A stretch of DNA of 48,288 bases from Thermoclostridium sp. (GTDB taxonomy: Bacteria; Bacillota; Clostridia; DSM-8532). Positions within the stretch are counted from its first letter, which is position 1. Each line of letters opens with the position of its first letter. Both the position numbers and the translations under genes were made by a program. The stretch is taken from positions 1-48,288 of the forward strand of contig JAGOJH010000011.1 in NCBI GenBank assembly GCA_017995215.1, given 5' to 3'. Below, piece after piece: positions 9,423-16,134 of the stretch. Under the pieces are notes generated by a model, which saw nothing but the letters and a program-made list of their open reading frames with translations, did not search any database and was not told where the DNA came from.

Positions 9423-9473
9423 AGAGGACAGGTTCCTGCGTAAATCTTATTTGCACAGGAACCTGTCCCCTCT
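9423..9473. repeat. Long imperfect palindrome upstream of the rhamnulokinase gene
   Basis: The left arm 9423-9438 (core GGACAGGTTCCTG) pairs with 9456-9473 (core CAGGAACCTGTCC) with a 2-nt bulge. The intervening 17 nt add further pairing (AAAT with ATTT), giving a hairpin of about 51 nt with a 3-nt tip. It lies between the lpd stop (9496) and the rhamnulokinase start. There is no T-tract, so it looks more like a dispersed palindromic repeat than a terminator. Confidence 0.65.
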
Positions 9474-9495
9474 GTAAATGTCCCAAATATAAATC

Positions 9496-10860
9496 TTAAA
9501 GTTCCCACATGGCTTCACGGATGACCTCACCAACGGTCGGGTGTGGGAACACGATTTTACGGATATCCTCTGCCCGCATTTTTGTTTCGATCATTATCGC
9601 AGCACCGTAAATGATTTCCGACGCATAGCTTCCGATGATGTGGATGCCAAGGATTGTTCCGGACCTGCATTCAGTTAAAACTTTAATGATTCCATCTCCG
9701 CCGGAGGTTTCGGCTACGTACCTTCCGCTGTAGGTAAGGGGCAGCTTAACAATATCAAACTCCAGGCCCTTTTCCTTCGCTGATTCTTCGGTTTCTCCCA
9801 CAGAACCCACTTCGGGGTTTGTATAAATGACCGAGGGGATGGCATGGTAACACATTTTGTCCTTTTTCTCCAAAATGCTGCTGATTGCTACTTCGGCTTC
9901 GCGATAGGCCGTATGAGCCAGCATGGACACACCATTCACGTCCCCCACCGCGTAAACCTGCGGAATATTGGTTTGCATATTCTCATCGGTGCAAATTCTT
10001 CCACGTTCTGTCTCCACATGGATGTTTTCAAGGCCAAGCCCTTCGGTTTTGGGCTTTCTTCCAATACTGACAAGAACCTTGTCCGCAGGAACGGATTGAA
10101 TGCCTTCGGCGGTATCAAAGAAAACTGAATCGGATGTGATCTGTGTAACCTTGGCTGAAAGCCTGAAATCGACACCTGCTTTTTTATAGTTGTTATACAA
10201 GATCGAGCTGATTTCTCTGTCTGTTGGCCCAGCAACGTGATCCAGCATTTCCACCACAGTCACCTTGCATCCGGCTGAATTGAAGTAGGATGCCATTTCA
10301 AGCCCAATCACGCCTCCGCCAATGATTACCAGCTTTTCCGGCAGTGTTTTCAGATCGAGAATCTCACGGTTTGTTAAAACAAACCCGTCCGCATAGCCCT
10401 CCTCCATGCCTGGAATCGCAGGCATGACAGGCTCGGAGCCTGTGGCAATCATCAGCCTTTTTCCGGTATAAACCGTTTCACCTGCTTGCACCTGAAAGCC
10501 TTCATTGCTGCGGCCTGTGATTACGGCTTCATCATTGACCACCGTAACACCGTTCTTTTTCATTTTCATTGATACACCCGCCACCAATATTCTGACAACC
10601 TTGTTTTTCCGATTGACCACGGCGGTATGATCCAGCTTTACATTTTCAGCCAATACGCCATATTTGCTCCCGTGTTTGGCGTAGTCTGCAATCTTTGCCG
10701 AATTCAGCAGTGTTTTTGAAGGAATGCAGCCTTCGTTCAGGCAGACGCCACCGAGCGCACGCTTTTCAATCAGCAACGTGGAAAGCCCTGCCTGGCCGGC
10801 GCGTTCTGCACCAACATAACCTCCGGGGCCTGCACCGATAACGATTAAATCATAAACCAT
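9496..10860 (-). CDS. lpdA: Dihydrolipoyl dehydrogenase (E3)
   Basis: The 454-residue flavoprotein has an N-terminal FAD-binding GAGPGG (about 9-14), the redox-active disulfide GGVCLNEGCIPSK (Cys40/Cys45), an NAD-binding GGGVIGLE near residue 180, the second FAD motif YAVGDVNG, and the C-terminal HPTVGE with the active-site His440-Glu445 pair. It reoxidises dihydrolipoamide with NAD+ as the E3 part of 2-oxoacid dehydrogenase, glycine cleavage or acetoin complexes. No E1, E2, lipoyl protein or glycine cleavage gene is present nearby, so its partner complex lies elsewhere. AAGGAAGG precedes the ATG. A strong promoter with an overlapping palindrome lies at 10946-10976. Confidence 0.92.
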   Translation of the reverse strand: MVYDLIVIGAGPGGYVGAERAGQAGLSTLLIEKRALGGVCLNEGCIPSKTLLNSAKIADYAKHGSKYGVLAENVKLDHTAVVNRKNKVVRILVAGVSMKMKKNGVTVVNDEAVITGRSNEGFQVQAGETVYTGKRLMIATGSEPVMPAIPGMEEGYADGFVLTNREILDLKTLPEKLVIIGGGVIGLEMASYFNSAGCKVTVVEMLDHVAGPTDREISSILYNNYKKAGVDFRLSAKVTQITSDSVFFDTAEGIQSVPADKVLVSIGRKPKTEGLGLENIHVETERGRICTDENMQTNIPQVYAVGDVNGVSMLAHTAYREAEVAISSILEKKDKMCYHAIPSVIYTNPEVGSVGETEESAKEKGLEFDIVKLPLTYSGRYVAETSGGDGIIKVLTECRSGTILGIHIIGSYASEIIYGAAIMIETKMRAEDIRKIVFPHPTVGEVIREAMWEL

Positions 10861-10945
10861 TTCAATACCTTCCTTTTCACCGTAATGGATTTAGGGAACA
10901 CCCCCGGCCATATCCAGCCTGTCTTTTGTAATCGCATTTTGCTTT

Positions 10946-10976
10946 ATTATAACAACGGAAACGATTGCATGCAATC
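10946..10976 (-). promoter_or_regulatory. Promoter of lpdA with a palindromic operator over the -35
   Basis: On the minus strand TTGCAT (10974-10969), 17 bp, then TATAAT (10951-10946) form a good promoter with a start near 10939. A perfect 14-bp palindrome, GATTGCATGCAATC (10963-10976), covers the -35 box. This is the expected place for a repressor. No regulator gene is adjacent. Confidence 0.55.
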
Positions 10977-11066
10977 ACAGCGTTTTCCAGCCCTAAGGCT
11001 TGAAATGCGTGAAGACGTTAGGCAGGGCCCACTTTTACCTTGTTGAAACATTCCATATGAGAGAAT

Positions 11067-11114
11067 GGAAAAGGGCGTTTCCTGTGTTGTTTTTACAACT
11101 GAAGAAACGCCCTT
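11067..11114 (-). terminator. Rho-independent terminator after the 4Fe-4S protein gene
   Basis: AAGGGCGTTTC (11071-11081) pairs perfectly with GAAACGCCCTT (11104-11114). The loop carries a second 5-bp stem (GTTGT/ACAAC, 11086-11090 and 11095-11099). On the minus strand it is followed by TTTTCC. It lies 44 bp past the stop of the 4Fe-4S protein gene. Confidence 0.75.
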
Positions 11115-11157
11115 CGTATTGTTAAGAACCTTCTGCTCGTGCCTGCCCTTTTTTCAC

Positions 11158-11937
11158 TTAAACATCGCTGACGATTCTGCCATCGGTGCTGATGACAACT
11201 TCCCTGTAGGGAATGATTTTTCCGGCTTGCAGCATAGCCTTCTTCACTGCATGGACGATACCGCCGCAGCATGGCACTTCCATTCTTGTGACGGTAACAC
11301 TTCTGATATCGTTGAAACTGAATATTTCTGTCAGCTTTTCGATATAGCTTTCGACATCATCCAGCTTCGGGCAGCCAATCACAGTAATCTTCCCGGCTAT
11401 GAAATCCTTGTGGAAGCTGCTGTAGGCATATGCACAGCAATCAGCGGCGATTAGCAGGTCACCGCCTGATAGATACTGGGCGTGGGGATGAATCAGGCTT
11501 AACTGAACAGGCCACTGGCTTAATTCAGAAGGTAATGATTCATTTTGCACCGGTGCTTCCCTTTGCTGTGGCTGAACTGGACGCTGAAGTCTCATTGCCC
11601 GCTGCCCGGGGCACCCCCCTGCATGATGTGCAGATGCATGGGCTGAAGTTGCATGGCATGAAGTTTCATGGGATGAAGGTGCATTGGCCGTGTCTTTCCG
11701 CTCTTCCATCCTCTTCATGACCAACTCATGATTATATTGCTCAGCATCCCTTTCAATAATCCGGATTGCTCCTGTGGGGCATTCGGGGAGACAATCTCCC
11801 AGGCCGTCACAATACTCGTCACTGATAAGCTCTGCTTTTCCATCCACCAGTGAAATGGCACCCTCATGGCATGCATCAACACATAATCCACAGCCATTGC
11901 ATTTCTCACGATCTATTTCGATAATTTTTCTTTTCAT
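11158..11937 (-). CDS. 4Fe-4S ferredoxin-type protein with His/Cys-rich linker and cysteine-rich C-terminal domain
   Basis: The 259-residue protein starts with a ferredoxin domain. Cys13, 16, 19 and 23 form a CxxCxxCxxxC cluster; the second site, CDGLGDCLPECP (Cys43, 49, 53), has only three visible cysteines. A linker of about residues 82-105 is rich in His, Ser, Ala and Cys and is built from 5-residue repeats. The C-terminal domain carries conserved-looking DCCAYAY, GCPKLDD and VPCCGG motifs. Such proteins are common in anaerobes and are thought to act in electron transfer or redox sensing, but the partner is unknown. The second of two ATGs (11937) is chosen because AGGGGG lies 6 nt before it and abuts the first. 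A TATAAT lies upstream (12033-12028) without a clear -35. Confidence 0.75.
   Translation of the reverse strand: MKRKIIEIDREKCNGCGLCVDACHEGAISLVDGKAELISDEYCDGLGDCLPECPTGAIRIIERDAEQYNHELVMKRMEERKDTANAPSSHETSCHATSAHASAHHAGGCPGQRAMRLQRPVQPQQREAPVQNESLPSELSQWPVQLSLIHPHAQYLSGGDLLIAADCCAYAYSSFHKDFIAGKITVIGCPKLDDVESYIEKLTEIFSFNDIRSVTVTRMEVPCCGGIVHAVKKAMLQAGKIIPYREVVISTDGRIVSDV
11642..11687. repeat. 15-bp tandem repeat inside the 4Fe-4S protein gene
   Basis: Three successive units (11642-11656, 11657-11671, 11672-11687) share the pattern g-x-tgaag-tt-catgg. The phase is a multiple of three, so each encodes five residues of a His-containing linker. Slippage could change the linker length without breaking the frame. 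Confidence 0.6.
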
Positions 11938-12069
11938 CTCCATCCCCCTTTCATCTACTATTCGTCTCCAACTTTTTATAAGGAATAATTTACTTTTCAC
12001 TGGTAACTGTTTTCATCTGTTAATCATATTATATTCTCCTGAACGCTTCCTTTCCGTAGCTATGGCAAC

Positions 12070-12128
12070 AAAAAAGGCCTCTATGGGAACCCTTCGGAAT
12101 GATCCGCAGATTGTTCATAGATACCTTT
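12070..12128 (-). terminator. Terminator after the thiamine/HMP uptake operon
   Basis: On the minus strand AAAGG and TCTATG (12128-12116) pair with CATAGA and CCTTT (12085-12073) around 2-nt internal loops, and the hairpin ends in a run of six T. It is 28 bp beyond the stop codon of the ATPase gene. The loop is long, about 30 nt, and holds a minor GGA/TCC stem. Confidence 0.5.
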
Positions 12129-12155
12129 CCTGGTTTAAGACTCTCTCTATTCAGC

Positions 12156-12917
12156 CTAATGCTTTTTACTTAACATAGACATCAGTTCTTTCTTCTGCTT
12201 CAGGAACTCATCAGTATATAGCATTTCCCTTTTTCTTGGTCTGTCAAAGCTCGTTTTGATACCACCAGCCAGCTTCCCGGGTCTTGCACTCATGATATAT
12301 ACCCTGTCTGACAGATAGATCGCTTCTTCTATGTCATGGGTGATGAAGAGTACCGTTTTTTTATGGTTTTCCCATACTTCGGTCAGCCAATCCTGCATTT
12401 GATAACGGGTAAGGGCATCCAGTGCACCAAAGGGCTCGTCCAGCAGCATAACCTCACCCTCCATCAGCCAGGTTCGAAGCAGCGCAGCACGCTGACGCAT
12501 TCCCCCGGACAATTCATCGGGCATGGCTTTTAAAAAGGGCAATAATCCAAACTCGGACGCCATGCTCTCCAGATATGACTTATCAGTGTTTTTTAGTGTG
12601 CCTGCCAGCTCCAACGGCAGAATGATGTTCTGCCAAACCGTTCTCCAGGGTAAAAGCAAATCCTTTTGCAGCATGTACGCCAAAACCGGCCTGCTTTTAC
12701 GGATGTCCGTTCCATGCATCAGAACTGTTCCGGTGTACTCCTTCTCAAGCCCGGCAATAATGCGAAATAGTGTACTCTTCCCGCAGCCGCTTGGGCCGAT
12801 GATAGAAATAAACTCCCCGGCTTCCACCTGAAGCTCCACACCATCCAATACCGGCAGTTCTGTGTTTTCTACCTGATATGATTTATATAGGCCGGTAATA
12901 TCGACAGCCCGCTCCAC
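12156..12917 (-). CDS. thiZ: ABC transporter ATPase for thiamine pyrimidine (HMP) uptake
   Basis: This 253-residue ATPase has Walker A GPSGCGKS near residue 42, signature LSGGMRQRAALLRTW, Walker B VMLLDEPFGALD and a switch histidine in FITHDIEEA. It belongs to the nitrate/sulfonate/taurine/HMP group of importer ATPases. It is the last gene of an operon with an NMT1/THI5-like binding lipoprotein and a permease, all behind a TPP riboswitch, so it should energise import of a thiamine precursor. The start is GTG at 12917 with AGGGGGAAG about 8 nt upstream. A 183-bp gap separates it from the binding-protein gene; no promoter or hairpin was recognised in it. Confidence 0.85.
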   Translation of the reverse strand: MERAVDITGLYKSYQVENTELPVLDGVELQVEAGEFISIIGPSGCGKSTLFRIIAGLEKEYTGTVLMHGTDIRKSRPVLAYMLQKDLLLPWRTVWQNIILPLELAGTLKNTDKSYLESMASEFGLLPFLKAMPDELSGGMRQRAALLRTWLMEGEVMLLDEPFGALDALTRYQMQDWLTEVWENHKKTVLFITHDIEEAIYLSDRVYIMSARPGKLAGGIKTSFDRPRKREMLYTDEFLKQKKELMSMLSKKH

Positions 12918-13100
12918 GTTTGCACTTCCCCCTTTATCAAATCAACAATGGCTTTTAAATGAATGCAACCTTTCATGATCAAATTCATCCCGGATTGCAG
13001 CATATAAGGTTTACCCATGCTCAAAGCATTGAAATTTCTATTACTGATGTTATTAGTTCCAGTACCTGTAAGTAGATGGTACAACATTTATTCAGTGAAA

Positions 13101-14075
13101 TTATTTGCCCAGGAACTCATTTGTAAACGCTTTGGTGACATCTACCTTTTGATCAATAAATTCGTTATCATAAAGCCAGTTCATATACCGCTCCCAGACC
13201 TCCTGCTTTTGCATCCCCCAATAGGAAGCATCTGCCTGGTATTTGTCTGCGAGGTATCTCTGGCTTTCCATGACAAGGCTTCGATCCAATTCGGGTGCAT
13301 GATCCATCAATATCTCGGCTGCAGCATCGGGGTTTTCCATTGCAAACTGGTAACCCTTCCCGGCTGCCCGCATGAATTTTTCAACGAGCCCACGATTTTC
13401 ACCGATGATTTTCTCGCTGGTGATTAACACGGGGGTGTAGTAATCGAAAACCTCCGCTACTGCCCCCAAATCAATATAATTCAGTTCCATTCCTTTCAGG
13501 CGTGCCTCTATTCCAGCCCATCCTTCAAAAATCCATGCATAGTCGATTTCACCCGAAGCAGATGCCTGAAAAAAATCCGCTTCGCCGGTGGTGACAATCT
13601 GCACCTTATCGGGATCTGCGCCCTCCTGTGCCATGAGATACCGAAGGGTTGCCTCTTCAATAGGTGAACCCCACCCACCGTATTTTTTACCTTCAAAATC
13701 CTTTGGAGTGAGAATTCCTTTTTCCTTCAGTGAAGCAAAGCCCGAGGTGTTATGCTGAATCACGGCTGCCAGAGAAACCACAGGAACTTGCTGTGCCCTT
13801 GCAAAGGTCACACTTTCCTGATAGCTTACACCAAACTGGGCGGTTCCTGCTGAAACAAGCTGCTCTACAGCACCCTCCACAGGCTCGATGATCTGAACCT
13901 CCAGACCTTCCTGCTCAAAATAACCTTCATTGACGGCAGCGAACAACCCGGTATGGTTGGTATTTGCTGTCCAATCCAGCACAACGGTAACCTTTGTATC
14001 CTGTTCTTTTCCACATCCGGAAAAAAGAACGGTAATAACGATCATGCATAACAGCATGCTCATAATCTTTTTCAT
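13101..14075 (-). CDS. thiY: Thiamine pyrimidine-binding lipoprotein (ThiY-like, NMT1/THI5 family)
   Basis: The 324-residue protein has a lipoprotein signal (hydrophobic run ending FSGC, Cys21) followed by a periplasmic-type binding protein. The opening VTVVLDWTANTNHTGLFAA is the hallmark of the NMT1/THI5-like family that binds HMP or formylaminopyrimidine. Other supporting stretches are VSYQESVTFARAQ, KYGGWGSPIEEATLRYLM and DYAWIFEGWAGIEA. It would be anchored outside the membrane and pass the ligand to the ThiX-like permease. The start ATG overlaps the permease stop as ATGA and has AAGGAGGAG upstream. The riboswitch at the head of the operon supports a thiamine-related role; which pyrimidine is bound cannot be read directly. 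Confidence 0.87.
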   Translation of the reverse strand: MKKIMSMLLCMIVITVLFSGCGKEQDTKVTVVLDWTANTNHTGLFAAVNEGYFEQEGLEVQIIEPVEGAVEQLVSAGTAQFGVSYQESVTFARAQQVPVVSLAAVIQHNTSGFASLKEKGILTPKDFEGKKYGGWGSPIEEATLRYLMAQEGADPDKVQIVTTGEADFFQASASGEIDYAWIFEGWAGIEARLKGMELNYIDLGAVAEVFDYYTPVLITSEKIIGENRGLVEKFMRAAGKGYQFAMENPDAAAEILMDHAPELDRSLVMESQRYLADKYQADASYWGMQKQEVWERYMNWLYDNEFIDQKVDVTKAFTNEFLGK

Positions 14076-14830
14076 AACAAATTTCTCCTCCTTACAACCT
14101 TCATCTCCAAATAATGAATGATGAAGAACAAAAGTAAACTCAGCATGATAATGATAAAAACATCTGCGAACAAAGCTGCTGTTTTAAAAGTTTTCATGGA
14201 GCGGGTCAGAAAAATGCCCAATCCTTTTTGTGCCCCCGCCCATTCTGAGAGAACAGCCCCGGTTACACTGTAGGCTGCTGCAATTTTCAGGCCTGCAAAA
14301 AACTGAGGCATCGCCTGGGGCACCCTGATTTTCCACAGAATCTGTGAAGGTGTCGCACGCATAACCACCAGCAGCTCGTCCAGTTCGGGCTCGGTAGAAA
14401 CGAGGCCCTGGACAAACCCAGCGGTGATGGGGAAAAAGCAAACCAACATAACAATCAAAACCTTGGGCAGAATACCAAACCCGAACCATACCATGAACAA
14501 GGGCGCCAGCACATACAGTGGAATAGTCTGGCTGGTAACCATATACGGCCAGACTATTCTGTACAATGGCCTGAACCTTGCCATCAGCAATGAAAGCCCC
14601 ACAGAAAGGATAAGTGCGGCGGAGAAACCCAAAACAACCTCCAGGATCGTCGCCAGTGCATGATCCGCAAGAATAGGAAAATCCCCGATAAACGCCCGAT
14701 ATACAGCGCTGGGGGCAGGGATCAGGTAATCCGGTGTCTTCAGCAGATAAACCAGAAGCTCCCACAAAACAAGAACCACTGCAAAGGATATTGGCAGACT
14801 AAGCTTTCCTGTATTTACCAACCTTTTCAT
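14072..14830 (-). CDS. thiX: ABC transporter permease for thiamine pyrimidine uptake
   Basis: The 252-residue protein has about six membrane segments and the permease EAA-type loop ELLVVMRATPSQILWKIRVP near residues 155-175, which docks onto the ATPase. It belongs to the SsuC/TauC/ThiX group. The ATG at 14830 lies inside the preceding thiamine-binding gene (32-bp overlap) with GGAAGGTG about 9 nt upstream, and its stop overlaps the next start, so three genes are translationally coupled. It would form the channel for the pyrimidine brought by the binding lipoprotein. Confidence 0.87.
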   Translation of the reverse strand: MKRLVNTGKLSLPISFAVVLVLWELLVYLLKTPDYLIPAPSAVYRAFIGDFPILADHALATILEVVLGFSAALILSVGLSLLMARFRPLYRIVWPYMVTSQTIPLYVLAPLFMVWFGFGILPKVLIVMLVCFFPITAGFVQGLVSTEPELDELLVVMRATPSQILWKIRVPQAMPQFFAGLKIAAAYSVTGAVLSEWAGAQKGLGIFLTRSMKTFKTAALFADVFIIIMLSLLLFFIIHYLEMKVVRRRNLL

Positions 14831-15101
14831 CCATCGTCACACCTTCCGGCTTATAATCGATTTTTACAACCGACAGAACCCTGGTTGCTCCTTCCTCAAT
14901 ACACAGCTCCTGTGCTTTCTTTACAATCCCCATCAGGATATCATACTCTCCCTCCATGGTGGTCTCCATGGGCCCTACCATGTACTTTATCCCGCTTTGA
15001 GCGATCAGCTCAATCACCTTATCGATTACGGGATAAAGCCTTTCATCGGGTACCCTCGGCAGGATCTGCAAGCTTACGTTTATTATGGGCATTTTGTTCA
15101 C
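14799..15101 (-). CDS. Thiamine-binding protein, MTH1187/YkoF-like family (DUF77)
   Basis: This 100-residue protein matches the small ferredoxin-like-fold family that binds thiamine: INVSLQILP at the start, VIELIAQSGIKYMVGPMETTMEGEYD in the middle, and a final VVKIDYKPEG. The YMVGPMETTMEG segment is the most characteristic part. Members are often found with HMP or thiamine transporters under TPP riboswitches, as here, and are presumed cytoplasmic thiamine carriers or sensors. The start is either GTG at 15101 (AAAGG only 2 nt away) or ATG at 15092 (AAAGG 11 nt away); neither spacing is ideal. It is the first gene of the operon, about 185 nt downstream of the riboswitch terminator. Confidence 0.8.
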   Translation of the reverse strand: MNKMPIINVSLQILPRVPDERLYPVIDKVIELIAQSGIKYMVGPMETTMEGEYDILMGIVKKAQELCIEEGATRVLSVVKIDYKPEGVTMDEKVGKYRKA

Positions 15102-15285
15102 AACCTTTCATGATTTCTCTTCAGCAAGCTTCGAAGTGATTGCTCCTTATACAAACAATTGGCCAGTTTGCCTCAGATTCGACGTATTTGAATCATCCTC
15201 CGGGAAAAGACCTGAACAATCAGCCGCCTCCACAGGTTTTATGCAAATAATCTGCTCTGTGGCTGTTTTTTCAATACACAACAAT

Positions 15286-15313
15286 ACAAAAAACCGCCCG
15301 GAAAAGGCGGTTT
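15286..15313 (-). terminator. Expression-platform terminator of the TPP riboswitch
   Basis: On the minus strand AAACCGCC (15313-15306) pairs with GGCGGTTT (15298-15291) and is followed by a run of T. It directly follows the TPP aptamer, giving transcription-termination control. Confidence 0.85.
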
Positions 15314-15421
15314 ATACCCAAAGCACCCTTCCCTACGCCGGTATAACCCGGATCAGGTTTTGCGGTCGGAGTTGCAAACTCCCTCTCAGCCGACTGCTAC
15401 CGGCTCCCGCAGGCATATCTT
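15314..15421 (-). ncRNA. TPP riboswitch (THI element)
   Basis: Read on the minus strand, the element contains GGGAGC, then GGCTGAGAGGG, ACCTGATCCGGGTTATACC and GGCGTAGGGAAG. These are the conserved TPP aptamer parts: the CUGAGA pyrimidine-sensor loop and the ACCUGAUC and GCGUAGGGA core. The closing helix can form between UAUGCC and GGGUAUA. It precedes an intrinsic terminator, so thiamine pyrophosphate should switch off the uptake operon downstream. Confidence 0.95.
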
Positions 15422-15437
15422 CAATTGAATTATCCTA

Positions 15438-15466
15438 ATGATATTACAGGATCCAGGCCCTGTCAA
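15438..15466 (-). promoter_or_regulatory. Promoter of the thiamine uptake operon
   Basis: Minus-strand TTGACA (15466-15461), a 17-bp spacer and TATCAT (15443-15438) lie just upstream of the TPP riboswitch, placing the transcript start near 15431, some 10 nt before the aptamer. Confidence 0.75.
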
Positions 15467-15481
15467 GGAAAAAAATCGCTA

Positions 15482-15513
15482 GTGTGGAACGTGGAGAACG
15501 TTACTGTTCACAC
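15482..15513. terminator. Weak hairpin after the DUF1294 gene
   Basis: GTGTGGAAC (15482-15490) can pair with GTTCACAC (15506-15513) with one bulge, and an alternative inner stem AACGT/ACGTT exists. There is no clear T-tract. The rest of 15514-15649 holds nothing recognisable. Confidence 0.25.
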
Positions 15514-15649
15514 CTCAGGAAAGAGAGCGGGTAGCTTGAATGATTCCAATGACGAAAGATAACATGCCTCGAAGCTTGACTGTCTGAAAAAATTAAAAGC
15601 GTTCAGCCAGTGACCGAAGATATATGAAAAACAGATAGCCGGGAAAAGC

Positions 15650-15940
15650 TTACCTTCCCGCCAAAAGATTATAAAGCAGCACACCCAGGCCGGCTTCAAG
15701 CAGAAAGACAACCGGAATGCCAATCATAAACACACGATTTCGTATTTTGTGATGGAACAGAAGGCAGCCCAGAAAAATACCAAAACCGCCGCCAATGGTT
15801 GTCAGCCTGAAAAACCATTTTTCTGCCAGGCGCCATTGACCCCGGATTGCCCATCTCTTGTCCAGCCCGGTCATGAAAAAACCTGTAATATTGATACAAA
15901 CTAGAAAGATTGCGATTGTATAAAGTATCTTGAGTTCCAT
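15650..15940 (-). CDS. DUF1294 family small membrane protein
   Basis: This 96-residue protein has hydrophobic segments at about residues 4-22, 50-62 and 70-92. Its FFMTGLDKRWAIRGQWRLAEKWFFRLTTIGGGFGIFLGCLLFHHKIRNRVF core matches the DUF1294 pattern: GxDK-x-A-x-R, then L...A...GG..G...G...F.HK..N..F. Function is unknown. The ATG at 15940 is fixed by AAGGAG 4-5 nt upstream. It has its own strong promoter (15995-16023), but a terminator-like hairpin stands between promoter and gene. Confidence 0.75.
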   Translation of the reverse strand: MELKILYTIAIFLVCINITGFFMTGLDKRWAIRGQWRLAEKWFFRLTTIGGGFGIFLGCLLFHHKIRNRVFMIGIPVVFLLEAGLGVLLYNLLAGR

Positions 15941-15950
15941 TTTTCTCCTT

Positions 15951-15979
15951 AAAAAATCGGGCAGGAAGGACCTGCCCGA
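15951..15979 (-). terminator. Terminator-like hairpin in the leader of the DUF1294 gene
   Basis: On the minus strand TCGGGCAGG (15979-15971 arm) pairs perfectly with CCTGCCCGA across a 5-nt loop, followed by TTTTTT and then directly by the ribosome binding site of the gene. It begins only about 9 nt after the predicted transcript start. It has the form of an intrinsic terminator or a 5' stabilising hairpin. Confidence 0.7.
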
Positions 15980-15994
15980 CAACCTGCTCTATTC

Positions 15995-16023
15995 ATAGTA
16001 CCAACAATATCAAGAATGTTCAA
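15995..16023 (-). promoter_or_regulatory. Promoter of the DUF1294 gene
   Basis: Minus-strand TTGAAC (16023-16018), 17 bp and TACTAT (16000-15995) form a good sigma-A promoter with a start near 15988. Confidence 0.6.
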
Positions 16024-16087
16024 GACAGTAATACCTTTCTGTCACAACCTTTATAGCTACAGATGTATATATTTTTCTCCTGTTTAC

Positions 16088-16123
16088 AAAACCCGTGTTC
16101 CTGGTTATCAGGGCACGGGTTTT
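16088..16123 (-). terminator. Terminator after the aldose 1-epimerase gene
   Basis: AAAACCCGTG (16088-16097) pairs perfectly with CACGGGTTTT (16114-16123), with an inner CCTG/CAGG stem. It begins 12 bp after the galM stop, and both strands have T-rich ends. Confidence 0.75.
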
Positions 16124-16134
16124 ATACGCAATGA

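Noticed and set aside
12021..12056. Promoter for the 4Fe-4S protein gene
   Set aside because: A TATAAT is present on the minus strand at 12033-12028, but no acceptable -35 lies at 15-19 bp, so it is mentioned only with the gene.
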